A stretch of DNA of 64,000 bases, from assembly GCA_022497145.1 (NCBI GenBank), contig MU385881.1, forward strand, positions 62,001 through 126,000. Direction: 5' to 3'. This document shows positions 33,581 through 45,293 of the stretch, in pieces. Within the stretch, counting starts at the first letter, position 1; each line of letters opens with the position of its first letter. The notes below the pieces were generated by a model. That model worked only from the letters and a program-made list of their open reading frames with translations, was not told the DNA's origin and searched no databases. The stretch comes from Rostrohypoxylon terebratum. Taxonomy: Eukaryota > Ascomycota > Sordariomycetes > Xylariales > Hypoxylaceae. Position numbers and translations under genes: made by a program.

Positions 33581-34850
33581 TCCTTCTCGGTGGGTTTACT
33601 ACATAGGACCTAGGTTAAGCCTTTTATCCATAACAAGATTCGTAGAATGTAGACCTAAGGTTTGAGCTGTGTACCTTACAGTTGAGAAATAGACATACGC
33701 ATGAATTCTTCGTAAGGTAGCATAGCATGGGAAAAGCAGGCTGCATGTGGCTGTAAACAGAATGCAGGTGACTTGGCATCGACCATAGGCCGAGCCTATC
33801 AACGCGCCAAATCACGAGGCAGTGTAGCATTTTGCTCTTGATGGAAAGCTGGGCTCTTCCGAAAGCACTCGCTCATTCTTCTCGGTTAGACATGCTATTC
33901 TCATTGAGAATTAAGCTGGCTTTAGCTGATAGAAATAAATTATATCGATCAACACCTGACATAAGGCGTGGTGATGTGGTTTTTGACTTGAGGCGTTGAA
34001 GATCGTCAACGTCATACCGCATACCGAATATCAACTCCCTAAAATCGAGGTGAGTGGCAGGTAAAGTCGTAGGAATAGATACCTAGGACCTAGGTCCTAC
34101 TTACATCAATATATTGAAAGGCCGATTCTAGTTTTACCTCTTTGACAAGGACGTCGATTACTTGATTACTTGACTGATAACTTGGAGGGTGGTATTTGGT
34201 AGGTTTAAAGTTGATATTGATGTTGTTTTGTCTAAGTTTTAGCTGAACGAACAGTCCTAAAGCATCGCCTACCTAGTACGTTATAACACTGAAGCGAACC
34301 CATCGCGATTTCCTATAATGCATGCATGTTTCACTCCCAGGATCATGGCGCTAATTCAATAGCGATTATCAAGTTGTAGGTACTAGGGACATTGTCCCAC
34401 CTTTTAGAGTCCGGTGTCCGGTTGATAGCTGGATTTGGAATGCTTGCTTTCGGTAACGGGACTTACCTCCTAGAAACCACACCACCATCTTAGATCTTCC
34501 CAAGATTTTGCACTTTTCTACCCAGCTGACATAATCTGAACTACAATATCCATGGATGTAAGCATTTCCTCAATCATTTCAGAGTGTTCGAAAGAAAAAA
34601 GGGATAGCGCAATATGTACCTAGCCTAAGTGTGGAACTTTGCGGTACTGCAGCATACCTGGATGTAGGCAGCGATTCGCTACGTAGCTCATCGCGAAATG
34701 CAACCTAGAGCGCACCACAGGTTCCTACTATGGACGTAAGACAGGGCAATCTGTAGTGCATAAAAGCCAAAAGACCAACGAAATATCTAGCTCATTCAAA
34801 CAGTCTAGTTAGTCAATTGATCATCGACACATATAAATCGACAAATCACC
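33581..34850. other. Intergenic between divergent genes, no gene seen
   Basis: About 1.27 kb. Contains a GGACCTAGGTCC palindrome at 34086-34097. Otherwise nothing recognisable. Confidence 0.4.
34086..34097. repeat. CCTAGG-core palindrome
   Basis: A perfect 12-bp palindrome, GGACCTAGGTCC, within a run of CCTAGG units. It is one of several related intergenic sites in this window. Confidence 0.7.
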
Positions 34851-35516
34851 ATGGCGGTCACGGAATTAGCATGGCTTACAGCCACTTCAAAGCCTCTTAC
34901 ATCCGAAGGTAAAGAGGCCACAAACCAAGCGCTCGATGTCCAAGATGGATGGATCGACCGGAATGTGCTAGGGTTACCTAAGGAGAGAGAAAACCGCGGC
35001 GTCGGCCTCTTCCAACAAATTGAAGACCCGTCTATCAATCTTTTGACGGCGCACTGGGAATCTGCCGCTCAGCACAAAGTCTGGATAGATAGCCCGGAGA
35101 ATAAGACCGTTTTCCCTGGATTGAAGGACTACTTCCAGCTTGAGAAGACATACTTATTCCACTATGGCGTTGAATTGTTCGCACCGGGGCCAAATGGTGA
35201 GACCTCTTTGCTCAAGAGCCCCTTCTTTAGCGTGAGCAGGATTGCCGTCGCAGCTGAGGAACGAGGAGCGTTTGACAAGGCATGGAACGAGGTCAAAGGC
35301 GTATTAGAGGAATTTGCGAAACCATACGCAGCGCAGGCTGGTTGGCGTGTTGAGAAGGAGGACGACAACCTGGAAGAATTCGTATTGGGTGTTGGCTGGC
35401 CTAATGTTGAGAGACACGCCGAGTTTGCGACGGCCAAGGACTCCGATAAACTCTCCGCAGCTTTGACGCCTTTCATCAAGAATCGCGACCTCGCGCACTA
35501 CAAGAGGATCCTATGA
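34851..35516 (+). CDS. Dimeric alpha/beta-barrel (ABM-like) protein, two repeats
   Basis: An intronless 221-residue frame starts at ACCATGG, a strong start context. The sequence divides into two similar halves (about residues 1-110 and 112-221), each with the ferredoxin-like pattern of antibiotic-biosynthesis-monooxygenase-type barrels. The first half has TELAWLTATS and LLTAHWESAAQHKVWIDS, the second FVLGVGWPNVERHAEFATA. Such two-domain proteins are common orphans in filamentous fungi; some relatives are cofactor-free oxygenases or EthD-like enzymes in secondary metabolism, but no catalytic residues can be named here. The stop codon lies in a 9-bp tandem repeat. It converges with eL38. Confidence 0.75.
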   Translation: MAVTELAWLTATSKPLTSEGKEATNQALDVQDGWIDRNVLGLPKERENRGVGLFQQIEDPSINLLTAHWESAAQHKVWIDSPENKTVFPGLKDYFQLEKTYLFHYGVELFAPGPNGETSLLKSPFFSVSRIAVAAEERGAFDKAWNEVKGVLEEFAKPYAAQAGWRVEKEDDNLEEFVLGVGWPNVERHAEFATAKDSDKLSAALTPFIKNRDLAHYKRIL

Positions 35517-35546
35517 CTCCTATGACTCCTATGATTCCTATGATTA
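35511..35546. repeat. 9-bp tandem repeat covering the stop codon
   Basis: Four copies of CTATGA(C/T)TC-type units. Because 9 is a multiple of 3, each copy carries an in-frame TGA for the ABM-like gene, so the real stop (35514-35516) is followed by three more in phase. Confidence 0.85.
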
Positions 35547-35849
35547 GGTAGTTAGATGTTTATGAATGTCTCACCAAACTCTTCAGAATGATGCCAATTG
35601 ATCGTAAAATATCTTTGTGCAATTGTTTGTGAATTGTCTACAAGCTTTTGCCATGCTTGAGAATTATCAATTCGGAAGGTATCCTTAGACGCCGCCTCAT
35701 GAACATGCCAAACCTGCCCCAGCGCATATGCATCACCTCATCGGTTCTCGACGAGCGTGTTTGAAGATACCAATCCATCCATCATCCTGAGGATATTCTC
35801 AGTTCCGATTGGTAGTTTTCCTTTTCCCCCGAAGCACAAGTTAAAAAAT

Positions 35850-36300
35850 TCATGCCGTGTGCTTGCCCTTCTTGTTCTTCTTGGGAACTTCCTTGATTTG
35901 TAGGCCTGCGAATTGAAATTATTAGTGGATGTACGATGGACTCTCTGCGGATTGGAACTCGGTGCGTACTCGGGGGCAAGCTCTGCTTCAGCTTCTCGGC
36001 CTTGTCGGAGTCCTTTAGGATGAGGGTGTAGAGCTGCTTAGAGCATCGGACCTTGAACTTGGTCTGGGACGACTTCTTGCTCTTCTTGATCCGGGCGGCT
36101 GTCAAGTCATTGTTAGAAGTTGAACCCCATTTTATGGCGCACAAAAAAATGTCTTTGTATTTGATCGTCACATACACTTGGCGTCCTCTCGCCGGCAGAT
36201 CTCGATGAACTAAAAATTCGACATGTCAGAATTTACTTATGGACGATAATGATGTGTAGTACAAACTTACCTTCTTGATGTCTGCGATTTCTTGAGGCAT
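35850..36300 (-). CDS. RPL38: Ribosomal protein eL38 (60S), 4 exons
   Basis: Minus-strand exons 36300-36271, 36209-36176, 36098-35970 and 35905-35850 join in phase to 82 residues, too fragmented to show as one frame. The protein reads MPQEIADIKK, FIEICRREDAKS, ARIKKSKKSSQTKFKVRC, YTLILKDSDKAEKLKQSLPP and a basic tail KKNKKGKHTA. These are the eL38 hallmarks, slightly longer than the roughly 70-residue animal protein because of the fungal tail. It is a structural protein of the large ribosomal subunit. Three introns in a gene under 500 bp is normal for filamentous-fungal ribosomal genes. It converges with the ABM-like gene and is divergent from the small membrane protein at 36967. Confidence 0.93.
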
Positions 36301-36966
36301 CTTGACTGATTGACGGACAAATTCCGAGGATGGTATAGGGAAAAATGGAAAATCGGGTTGAAGTGGACGATTTTTGATTGATGCTGCGAAATTGTGTGGG
36401 CAAAATTCCGTAGCAGGGCTCTAAGCGATTTCTCAATTGGCAAGGGTTTTTACAACCGATAAGAGATAAGCACTTGAAGGAGAAATGCGGGTGCGGGTAC
36501 TAGGACTACTACGGGTGTTCGTGCACGAGCCATCTTGAAATCATTCCACCAACCTTAAATCTATGAGAACGTGGCGCATGACGTGGCGTTAGCTTCGTCC
36601 GGTCCCCTCCTACAGTCATCCGATGTACTGTATGAGGGCAAGTCTCCTTCCCTCAAACTCACTTAAAGAGACAGAGTCGCCTCATCTACACTAATGATAT
36701 CTGTCAAGATGGGTGTTAATACGTATTTCTCAGAAACATTTTATCTGATTGCTGTGTGAAATGAAACAAACTTCCTACTTTACCTACCATCAACCCAGAC
36801 CTACACAGTCTACAATGCCTACACCGTTTGATAGGCTCGCTATAAAGTCCAAGGTGCTTAGCCCCATCCCCTAAATCACTTCTCATAACTAACAAAAAGA
36901 TACAGCACGCCACACTAGGTACATCAATCATTTGAGTATACAACCTCTTGCATTCTATCAGTACTG
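36301..36966. other. Intergenic between divergent genes
   Basis: Likely holds the eL38 promoter and that of the small membrane-protein gene. No gene is seen. Confidence 0.4.
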
Positions 36967-37252
36967 ATGGATTTTTATTGGTATTTCAAAGCCTTCTCCG
37001 GGCTCGTCACGGCTGCTCTCGCCTGGTCTATGTGGGGCGGGAATCTCTTCCCAGCACCGGCAGACCCAACAGGAGACCCCCATGAATGGACGCGGGAGGA
37101 ACTGAGAAGATGGCTGGCAGCTGTAGGTGTTTTCTGGTTTTTCATAAGAGGACCTATCAACTAACTAAGTATGAAACTAGCGCAACCTGCTCCCTCATGA
37201 ATCGGATTCCCGGGAGCAACTCCTCGAAAGAGTTAAAGCAAATATGCGGTAG
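36967..37252 (+). CDS. Small single-pass membrane protein with SAP/HeH-like C-terminus (2 exons)
   Basis: Exons 36967-37122 and 37181-37252 join in phase to 75 residues. Without splicing, the frame would run into a short hydrophobic tail and stop at 37164; with the intron (GTAGGT donor, CTAAC branch, TAG acceptor), the protein continues as RNLLPHESDSREQLLERVKA, completing a helix-extended loop-helix that starts at EWTREELRRWLAA. The N-terminus (YWYFKAFSGLVTAALAWSMW) is a membrane segment followed by DPTGDP. The same arrangement is, from memory, a conserved small orphan in Pezizomycotina. The C-terminal motif resembles SAP/HeH or LEM-like nucleic-acid or nuclear-envelope modules, so a nuclear-envelope or ER location is a guess. 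It lies 614 bp upstream of Ste24 on the same strand. Confidence 0.75.
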
Positions 37253-37866
37253 ATCGAGTCTGTGATACCCATTTTGATAGCTGCATGTCACGATATAAGA
37301 GGCTACGGGAAGGCGAGAGTCGATCGCGTTGATTATTGACGATAGATTGAAGGATTGGCCTAGCTTTACAGCTACCTGCGGATCAGGATGTTTTCGAGGC
37401 TCTACATGTGTCATGGGTACATGGTGGCTATAATTAGGCCTAAGGAGCTTCTCCCATGAATGTACAGCATAATGCGCAACTGAATTAACATATGCTGCGA
37501 CTTTTTTGAATTTACCAAAGTAACATATTAATGATATTCACCACGTTATTTAACGCAAGCGAACGTGAAGCCAAAAAGTCAAATCAATCAACTCAACTGA
37601 CTGACAAACTCGACATCTATATTTGGTATGTTCCCAAATAGGAAATTCCCGGGGTTGTTTAAAAGCGGGTCAAATGGCACTGCCTAGCTGTGCCACACTT
37701 TGTACCATCGTACCCCGCCATTAGCCACGTTGATGTTTGACCTGACACGGTTTCTAGTTGAAGCTTATATTTTGCTTACTGCTTTGAACAACATAGGTCT
37801 TTCCAGCTAGCCTGAGAAAATAGACCTCTACGTTTCCATCGTCACCGATACTTTCATTTCGGAAAG
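37253..37866. other. Intergenic, upstream region of Ste24
   Basis: About 610 bp with no gene seen. Likely promoter of the Ste24 gene. Confidence 0.4.
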
Positions 37867-39357
37867 ATGGACGTACTTCAGGTATGTGCAATTGCAACTT
37901 CCCTAGCTCTAACAAATTGATATTAACAATGTATGAACAGCGTCTAGCCCGGTTCTTGGACCGGCCTCTCTTCCCATGGAAGAAGCTCATTATGGGCTTC
38001 TCCATTGCCCAATATCTCTTCGAGGAATTTCTATCGCTTCGACAGTACGGAGTCCTCAAGAACACAAAACCCCCTAAGGTCCTCGAAAAGGAGGTCGCTC
38101 AGGATGTCTACGATAAAAGTCAGGAATATGGTCGAGCGAAAGCTCAATTCGGTTTTGTAAGAGGTCTCTGGGGTCAGATCCAGAACATCGCCTTCATTCA
38201 CTATGATGTCCTCCCGAAGTTGTGGTCCTGGACCGGAACTCTCCTACAATTCCTCCCTGATCGATTCTCCGGCGAGATCTCTCACTCGATCGTCTTCGTC
38301 CTTACGTTTATTCTGATCCAACAAGTATTGTCTCTTCCTGCCAACGTCTACCACACATTCGTCTTGGAAGAGAAATTCGGATTCAATAAGCAGACGCCTA
38401 AGTTATTCATCACGGATATGATCAAGTCGAACCTGCTCGCCTTCGCCTTTGCGCCTCCTATTCTTGCCGGTTTCCTCAGCATCGTTAAGAAGACGGGCAC
38501 TCAGTTTGTCACTTACCTATGGTTGTTCACTGCTGTTCTTCAGGTTTTCATGATCACTGTCTATCCGATCTTCATCTTGCCCCTCTTCAACAAGCTGTCT
38601 CCCCTAGAGGAAGGCAAATTGAAGACTGAGACGGAAGCGTTGGCAAAGAAGCTGAAGTTCCCTCTCCATGAACTTTTCGTCATTGATGGTAGCAAGCGCA
38701 GCGCGCACAGTAATGCCTATTTCTTCGGACTTCCGTGGAAGAAGCACATTGTCATCTACGACACACTCATCGAGAAGAGTAGCTCGGAAGAGGTAGTCGC
38801 CGTCCTTGCTCACGAACTTGGTCACTGGAGCCTCGGTCACACAACCAAGCTCTTTGGCGTTTCTCAGGTATATCTCAAGATTCCCCAATTGAATGACATC
38901 ATCTTTACTAACAACAAAATAGCTGAATGTATTTTATATCTTCAGCCTGTTCTCAGTCTTCATCAACAACGCCTCGTTGTATAACGACTTCGGATTTACC
39001 AAGGAGCATCCCATCATCATCGGTTTCATTCTGTTCTCGGACGCGTTGGCACCGATGGATCTTGTAATCAAGCTATTGATGAATATCATGAGCCGCCGCT
39101 TCGAATTCCAGGCGGATGAGTTCGCTCGTAACCTTGGCTACAAGGCTGAATTGGCTTCCTCGCTCATCAAGCTCCAAATCCAGAATCTTAGCACGATGGA
39201 TGCGGACTGGATGTACGCAAGCTACCACTTCTCTCACCCTATTCTTTCCGAGAGATTGAAGGCCTTAGAATGGACTCCTACCGGAAAGGTAACGGAAGAG
39301 AAGTCAGAGAAGTCGGATGAGAATGGTGTTGAGAAGGCTAGTGGACGAGAATTATAG
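37867..39357 (+). CDS. STE24: CAAX prenyl protease Ste24 (zinc metalloendopeptidase), 3 exons
   Basis: Exons 37867-37881, 37941-38867 and 38923-39357 join in phase to 458 residues, the expected length. The five-residue first exon (MDVLQ) is inferred from splice phase, and the continuation RLARFLDRPLFPWK matches the family start. The zinc site HELGH is at residues 296-300 and the third ligand Glu375 in FEFQADEFA. Multiple membrane helices surround the catalytic core, and the lumenal segment FNKLSPLEEGKLKTE is typical. Ste24 sits in the ER and inner nuclear membrane, removes the -aaX residues from farnesylated proteins, trims the a-factor-type pheromone precursor, and clears blocked translocons. 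No retention motif is obvious at the C-terminus. All catalytic residues are intact. Confidence 0.95.
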
Positions 39358-40001
39358 GCTATCTCGTCGCTGAAGTCTTAATCATGAGGAAAGTATGCAA
39401 ATGAAATCTCATAGAGGTCCCAATTTGTATGTAGTTCTACCCTGCTAGAGTGTCCTTACTAGATCTCTATTAGCCGGTTAAAGGCGGGGGCGTTTGTTTC
39501 CTTACGAAACAGGGTGAGGAATAAAAGTGGCATAACTTTCTACCACACTTTACGGTTATATTACTGCCTCTGTTTAGGGGGTACATACATCCAATTATGT
39601 GAATGATAACAAAAATACGTGCGCTGTTGGTGAATTTTAGTTAATAGCATGCATGGCACGCATTAGCTCAGAATGTACCAAAGCGCCATTGAGCCAATTA
39701 AATGAGGCAATGGTGACGTGTGACGCGTGCCCCCACCAAAAAACGCAGCTTACTGCGTAGTAAAGCCCCTGCTAATTTTTAAGGACGCGACCTGACGCGC
39801 CTTCCATTAAACCATTAAAGCACCTGCACTAATGATATGGATGGCTTTGTATCTTTTTGCCGCGTTATCTTTAGCACACAACCTTGAACATTGAACATCC
39901 CTCCTTTATTTTCAAACTTCATTTCAATCAGACCACGAGTCTGATGATCTGTAATATTCCTTCTTTGCCCACCATAGACTTTGTAGTTACAAAACGCAGT
40001 C
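39358..40001. other. Intergenic, upstream of DNA polymerase delta
   Basis: The Ste24 3' flank and the polymerase promoter region. An ACGCG box (MluI-type, like those controlling G1/S replication genes in yeasts) occurs at about 39723-39727 (GACGCG), with another GACGCG at 39785-39796. Weak evidence for cell-cycle control. Confidence 0.35.
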
Positions 40002-43000
40002 ATGGCTAGCAAAGTTCTCCCCCAGAAGCGCTTCCTCGGTAGCGCTTCCAATAACCGAAATCTTACAGATCTATCTGATGCAAAGAGGCGCAAATTAGAA
40101 CCTCTATCCTCCTCACCGGCATCCCGCCTCAACAGCTCCCAACAGGCTCCCAACTCGAAACTATCTTCGGCCCAACCGAAGAGTGTCTTCGAGTCCGAAG
40201 TTCTGGAGAAGCTAAACCAAGATATCAACGAGCTTAAGCAAACCAATGCGGAAAAGGACCAGGCATGGGCACGACCTCCTGTCGTCGATTTCGAACCTCG
40301 AAGAGATAATCTAGTCTTCCAACAGATAGAAGCTGAGGAAGGTACTCTAAGCGGTGGACAAACTACCGTGAAGCTCTTCGGAGTTACGGAAAATGGACAT
40401 TCTGTCATGCTTCATGTTACTGACTTCAAGCACTACCTCTATGTCGCTGCTCCGGTCTCCTTCACCCCGAAAGATTGCGAACCCTTCAAGGCCTATCTTC
40501 AGAACCAGATAGGCCAAAACCAACATGTCATTCACTCTTGCGATGTCAGCCTTCGAGAGAACATCTACGGCTTCCAAGGCAATACGAAGAGTCCCTATAT
40601 CAAGGTTACCGTTACAGATCCAAAATTTATCGGGAAGGTTCGTGCAGCCTTTGAGCGAAATGAAGCAAATTGGAAGGGAATGTGGAAAGGGGTCGAAGGA
40701 GGTATCATGACGTTTGATAACTTACAATACGTTCTACGATTCATGGTTGACTGCAAGGTATGCGTTTATGAACCCTATACCAATATCCAATGCTGACTGC
40801 TATAGATCCCTGGTATGTCATGGGTAGAAGCACCCGCCAACAAATACCGTCTTGTACCCGAGCAGTTGCGACAATCAAGCTGTCAGATCGAAGCTGAAAT
40901 CAACTACCGCGACTTGATCTCCCACGAACCGAAAGGCGAATGGTCCAAGATGGCCCCCTTGCGAATTCTGTCCTTCGATATCGAATGTGCCGGACGAAAA
41001 GGCATCTTCCCCCAGGCTGATAAGGATCCAGTCATCCAAATCGCCAACGTGGTTACGCGATATGGAGAAAGCAAACCATTCGTTCGGAACGTTTTCTGCT
41101 TGGACAGAACAAGTCCTATTGTAGCAACGCAGATCCTAGATTTCGAGAGAGAGGCAGATATGCTCATAGCTTGGAAGAGATTTCTTGATAGAGTGGATCC
41201 CGACCTGATCACCGGTTACAACATTGCCAACTTCGATTTTCCCTATTTGCTCGACCGCGCGAAGTGCCTCAAGGTCAAGGATTTCGAGTATTGGACCCGC
41301 TTGCACGATGTCAAGTCAGTTGCCAAAGAGACAAATTTCTCCAGCAAACAAATGGGTAACCGAGATACGAAAGCCACAAACACCAACGGACGATTGCAGC
41401 TCGATCTACTGCAATTGATTCAGCGCGATCACCACCTTCGAAGTTACACATTGAATTCAGTGTGTTCTCATTTCTTAGGGGAACAGAAGGAGGATGTGCA
41501 TCACACGATGATCACCGAATTATTCAACGGCACACCAGAATCCAGGCGTCGTTTAGCCCTATACTGTTTGAAGGATGCATACTTGCCTCAGAGATTAATG
41601 GACAAACTTTCCTGTCTCGCCAACTACACGGAAATGGCTAGGGTCACGGGTGTTCCATTCAATTTCCTGCTTTCTCGTGGTCAGCAGGTCAAGTTCATGA
41701 GTCAATTATTCCGAAAGGCTCTAGAACAAAAACTTGTGATCCCGAACATGAAATCGGAGAGTTCGGATGACCAGTACGAAGGTGCTACGGTTATTGAACC
41801 CACTCGTGGTTACTACGACGTACCCATCGCAACCCTCGATTTCGCATCTCTGTATCCCAGTATCATGCAAGCGCATAATCTCTGTTACACAACTCTCGTG
41901 AATAAGAAGGCTGTGGAGCGGTTTAACCTCAAGAAGGATGAGGATTATATCGTCACACCAAACGGCGACATGTTCGTTACGGTCAAGCAACGGAAAGGTC
42001 TGCTGGCCCAGATTCTCGAAGAATTACTTTCAGCAAGAAAGCAAGCCAAGCGAGAACTAGCAGTTGAAACTGACCCTTTCAAAAAGGCCGTGTTGAATGG
42101 TCGACAATTGGCTTTGAAGGTCAGCGCCAACAGTGTGTACGGTCTTACAGGCGCAACTACCGGCAAACTTCCTTGTTTAGAAATTGCTAGTAGTACGACA
42201 AGTTTTGGTCGAAAGATGATCGAAAAAACGAAAGATGAAGTGGAGAAGAAATATTGCATTGCCAATGGTTATTCCCACAACGCCCAAGTCATCTATGGTG
42301 ATACAGATTCCGTCATGGTTAAATTCGGAACGAAAGACCTTACCGAGGCGATGAGACTGGGCGAAGAGGCAGCGAACTATGTCTCATCAAAATTCGTCAG
42401 ACCTATCAAGCTGGAGTTCGAGAAAGTATATTTCCCGTATCTCTTGATCAACAAAAAACGATATGCTGGTCTATTCTGGACAAGACCCGATAAGTATGAC
42501 AAGATGGACACCAAAGGTATTGAAACGGTTAGACGAGATAACTGCCTGTTAGTTCAGACAGTTATTGAGAAAGTTCTCAGGATGATACTGATTGATCAGG
42601 ACGTCCAAGGAGCCCAAGAGTATGTCTCCCCTCGTTTTTGCTTTTTTTTTTTTGTTGATTCACCGTATTAACCAATCTCACAGTTACGTCAAAGACACAA
42701 TTGCGGATCTACTTCAAAACAAGATAGACATGTCCAAGCTCGTGATCACAAAAGCACTTACCAAAGAAAGTGAGGATTACGATGCCAAACAAGCTCACGT
42801 CGCGCTCGCGGAGCGAATGAAGAAACGAGACGCTGGTTCCGCGCCAGGATTGGGAGATCGAGTGGCGTATGTGATGATCAAAGGCGCAAGCGGATCGAAG
42901 AATTTTGAGCGTTCAGAAGATCCCATCTTCGTTCTCGAAAACAATGTTCCAATCGACACGAGATATTACTTAGACAACCAATTGGCGAAGCCATTAGGAC

Positions 43001-43431
43001 GTATCTTCGACCCTATTCTCGGAGAGACGAAGTCGAAATCACTCCTTCATGGAGATCACACGCGCGCTATTTCGGTTGCAGCGCCGACGGTGGGTGGTTT
43101 AATGAAGTTCACGAAGAAGACGATGACGTGTATGGGTTGCAAGAAGCCACTTGTAAGCAAGGAAGAGAGCAATGGTGCTGTCTGCGTAGACTGCGCACCA
43201 CGTGTAGGCGAACTTTACAAAAAGACATTAGACAAGGTTTCGGATCTCGAGGTCCGATTCGGACGGTTGTGGACGCAATGTCAGCGGTGCCAAGGCAGCA
43301 TGCATTGCGAAGTCATTTGCAGTAGCAAGGACTGCCCTATTTTCTACATGCGCATGAAGGCTAAAAAGGATGTCGAGGATGCTAGTAAGGAGCTGAAGCG
43401 GTTCGATCTTGATCAGTCCGCTATATGGTAG
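40002..43431 (+). CDS. POL3: DNA polymerase delta catalytic subunit (3 exons)
   Basis: Exons 40002-40757, 40806-42619 and 42684-43431 join in phase to 1105 residues, the normal size. Proofreading exonuclease motifs are present: FDIEC (309-313), YNIANFDFPYLLDRA, and YCLKDAYLPQRL. B-family polymerase motifs follow: DFASLYPSIMQAHNL (from 597), KVSANSVYGLTGATTG, and IYGDTDSVMVKFG (YGDTDS at 749-754). The C-terminus carries CysA (CMGCKKPL ... CVDC) and CysB (CQRCQGSMHCEVICSSKDC), the latter binding an iron-sulfur cluster and the accessory subunits. This is the lagging-strand replicase and a repair polymerase, working with PCNA. A basic, Ser-rich N-terminal tail (KRRKLEP) likely carries the nuclear signal. 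All catalytic aspartates are intact. Confidence 0.97.
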
Positions 43432-44024
43432 TGGCTAGAATGGGAGCTTCTGTGGGATTCATGGGCGTTATGAGATGTACGAATGCGAGGAGTCTAGGTC
43501 AGTCGGTCAGTCAGTTATTGGGAGTGAACATGGACAAACGTCATAATAGAATCCAGCATGGTCGGAGATGAGGATACCACAATATCAACGTTACCTTTGA
43601 AATAATCCAGGAAGGAGAATTTTCGTTCCGTCAGCTCGCCTATTCGCACGAATTGTCGTATGTGATGGCCCCAGAGTAGGCAGTCAGGCAGTACAGCCCG
43701 GGTTGCTCCGGTTCCGGATGATCCCGGTCAAGTAAACCCTAGAGAATAACCGGAAAAAAATAACTCTCTATTACGCAATTTATATGCATCTTCGGCCTAT
43801 TACTGGACGAATAATCCCATGACATGCATATGCTGCAGGGTCCGCACTGCTGGAGCCAAGCTTGGCAGGGTCAGTCCGCAAACGGCGGCTTGGGACCTCC
43901 CCATTGCAAAGTTTATACGCGTGGAATGCCTGCAAGGAGCATTGAGTTGACGTGAATGTTGTTGTCGTCGCAAATTCAACTGACGAATCAGCGAGTTTTG
44001 ATAAGATGCCGCTCACCTCTGGCG

Positions 44025-44053
44025 AACTAAAGCCAACTAAAGCCAACTAAAGC
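44025..44053. repeat. 10-bp tandem repeat (AACTAAAGCC), 2.9 copies
   Basis: Three direct copies of a 10-bp unit about 1.2 kb upstream of the GDH start. Confidence 0.8.
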
Positions 44054-45028
44054 TTGTCTTCTCCGGGTCATCATCCTTACCCTGCGGTAAGGCGGTTCCG
44101 CCGTTCGCTGCGTTCGACTGCGTTTAGCTCGTTCTGTTCTAGATTCACGATTCAGCTCCCTGTTCCCCCACACGAGGAACGCACATGGTCCTGTGGTAAC
44201 GACGATATTCCGCGCTCGCTTTGCTGCTCACTCACATGTTCATCCTGACATCAAGAGTTTCTTCGTGGCGGGGTATTTTCCTGCTAGTTCCGCTTGGTGT
44301 CGTCGAAACGAGTAGTCTGTCACGCTCATGTAGCTAAGACGGTTGCTTGTTGCTTAGCGAAGATGTTACGCAGGAATGGACTGTATTACAGATCCGACCC
44401 CCCTGCTGTGCAAGATGGATCTAATGCTAGATAATCTAAGTCGGATTCTTGGATACTAGCGAGAAGTCCGGAAGCGCCGACAACGCTCTGAAATTTGAGA
44501 GCTGGCAACATGTTATGGATGTTATGAGATGAGGGATCTGCGGTGAATTCCATTGAGGCATATTTTCGAGCTGGCAGAAACGGGAAACGGGGACAAGAAT
44601 TGCCTCAGTCAGACAGGGGCAGGATGGAAAAAATATTATGAAGGCAATAAGAAAATCAGCCGGGAATGTCGCCGCGGGCTAGGGACCCCCCCACGCGGCT
44701 CTACCAGACAGGTGAGGCTGCATACCTACTGGCTTACCTTGTACCATTAGAGAACAATTGTAGTAATTTTTGGAAAATTACAGCCTTTCACCTACCTCTT
44801 TCCCCATGTCCCATATTGCCCATGAGCCAACCGTCTGCATTGCGCCATGGACAGACAATGCCTCGAAGCTATGATCAACAGCCGTTCACCTCCTAGTGAC
44901 CTCCTAGCCCATGAAAGGACCGATGACGGTGTCTCTTCCTGGCGCCTCTTCCCAGCAATCTTCCTACCCCGGAGGAGGCCGGTACGGGGAAGGGGGGGAG
45001 ACACCAAGGGACTTCGTTCAAAGTTCAA

Positions 45029-45040
45029 CGTTATATAACG
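45029..45040 (+). promoter_or_regulatory. Candidate TATA element of the GDH gene
   Basis: CGTTATATAACG, a perfect 12-bp palindrome with a TATATAA core about 255 bp before the ATG, followed by CT-rich DNA where transcription usually starts in filamentous fungi. Position and composition only. Confidence 0.35.
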
Positions 45041-45293
45041 CCTCACCTTTCCTCGACCTGACTCGAACCTTTGTCCCGTTTCCTCGTCACACTCCCGAAA
45101 GAGAAAAAAATATTAAGTCCACCTGCCTCTGTCACCTGTCTCCTAGACAAAGACCGATATCCGGAACTTAAGCCAACTTTTTTTCTTCTACTGCTTCGCA
45201 TTAGGCTTTTTTTGCTTCGACTTGAGAGATACCCACACCTTACTTGACTTGCAACACTTTATACCCCAAGCCTATTTATCCTACTCCGCAACC

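Larger units (their letters stand above)
43432..45293. other. Intergenic, 1.9 kb, upstream of glutamate dehydrogenase
   Basis: No gene is seen. Holds a 10-bp tandem repeat (44025-44053), a palindromic TATA-like element (45029-45040) and a pyrimidine-rich leader (45175-45240) before the GDH start. The length fits a regulated promoter. Confidence 0.45.
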
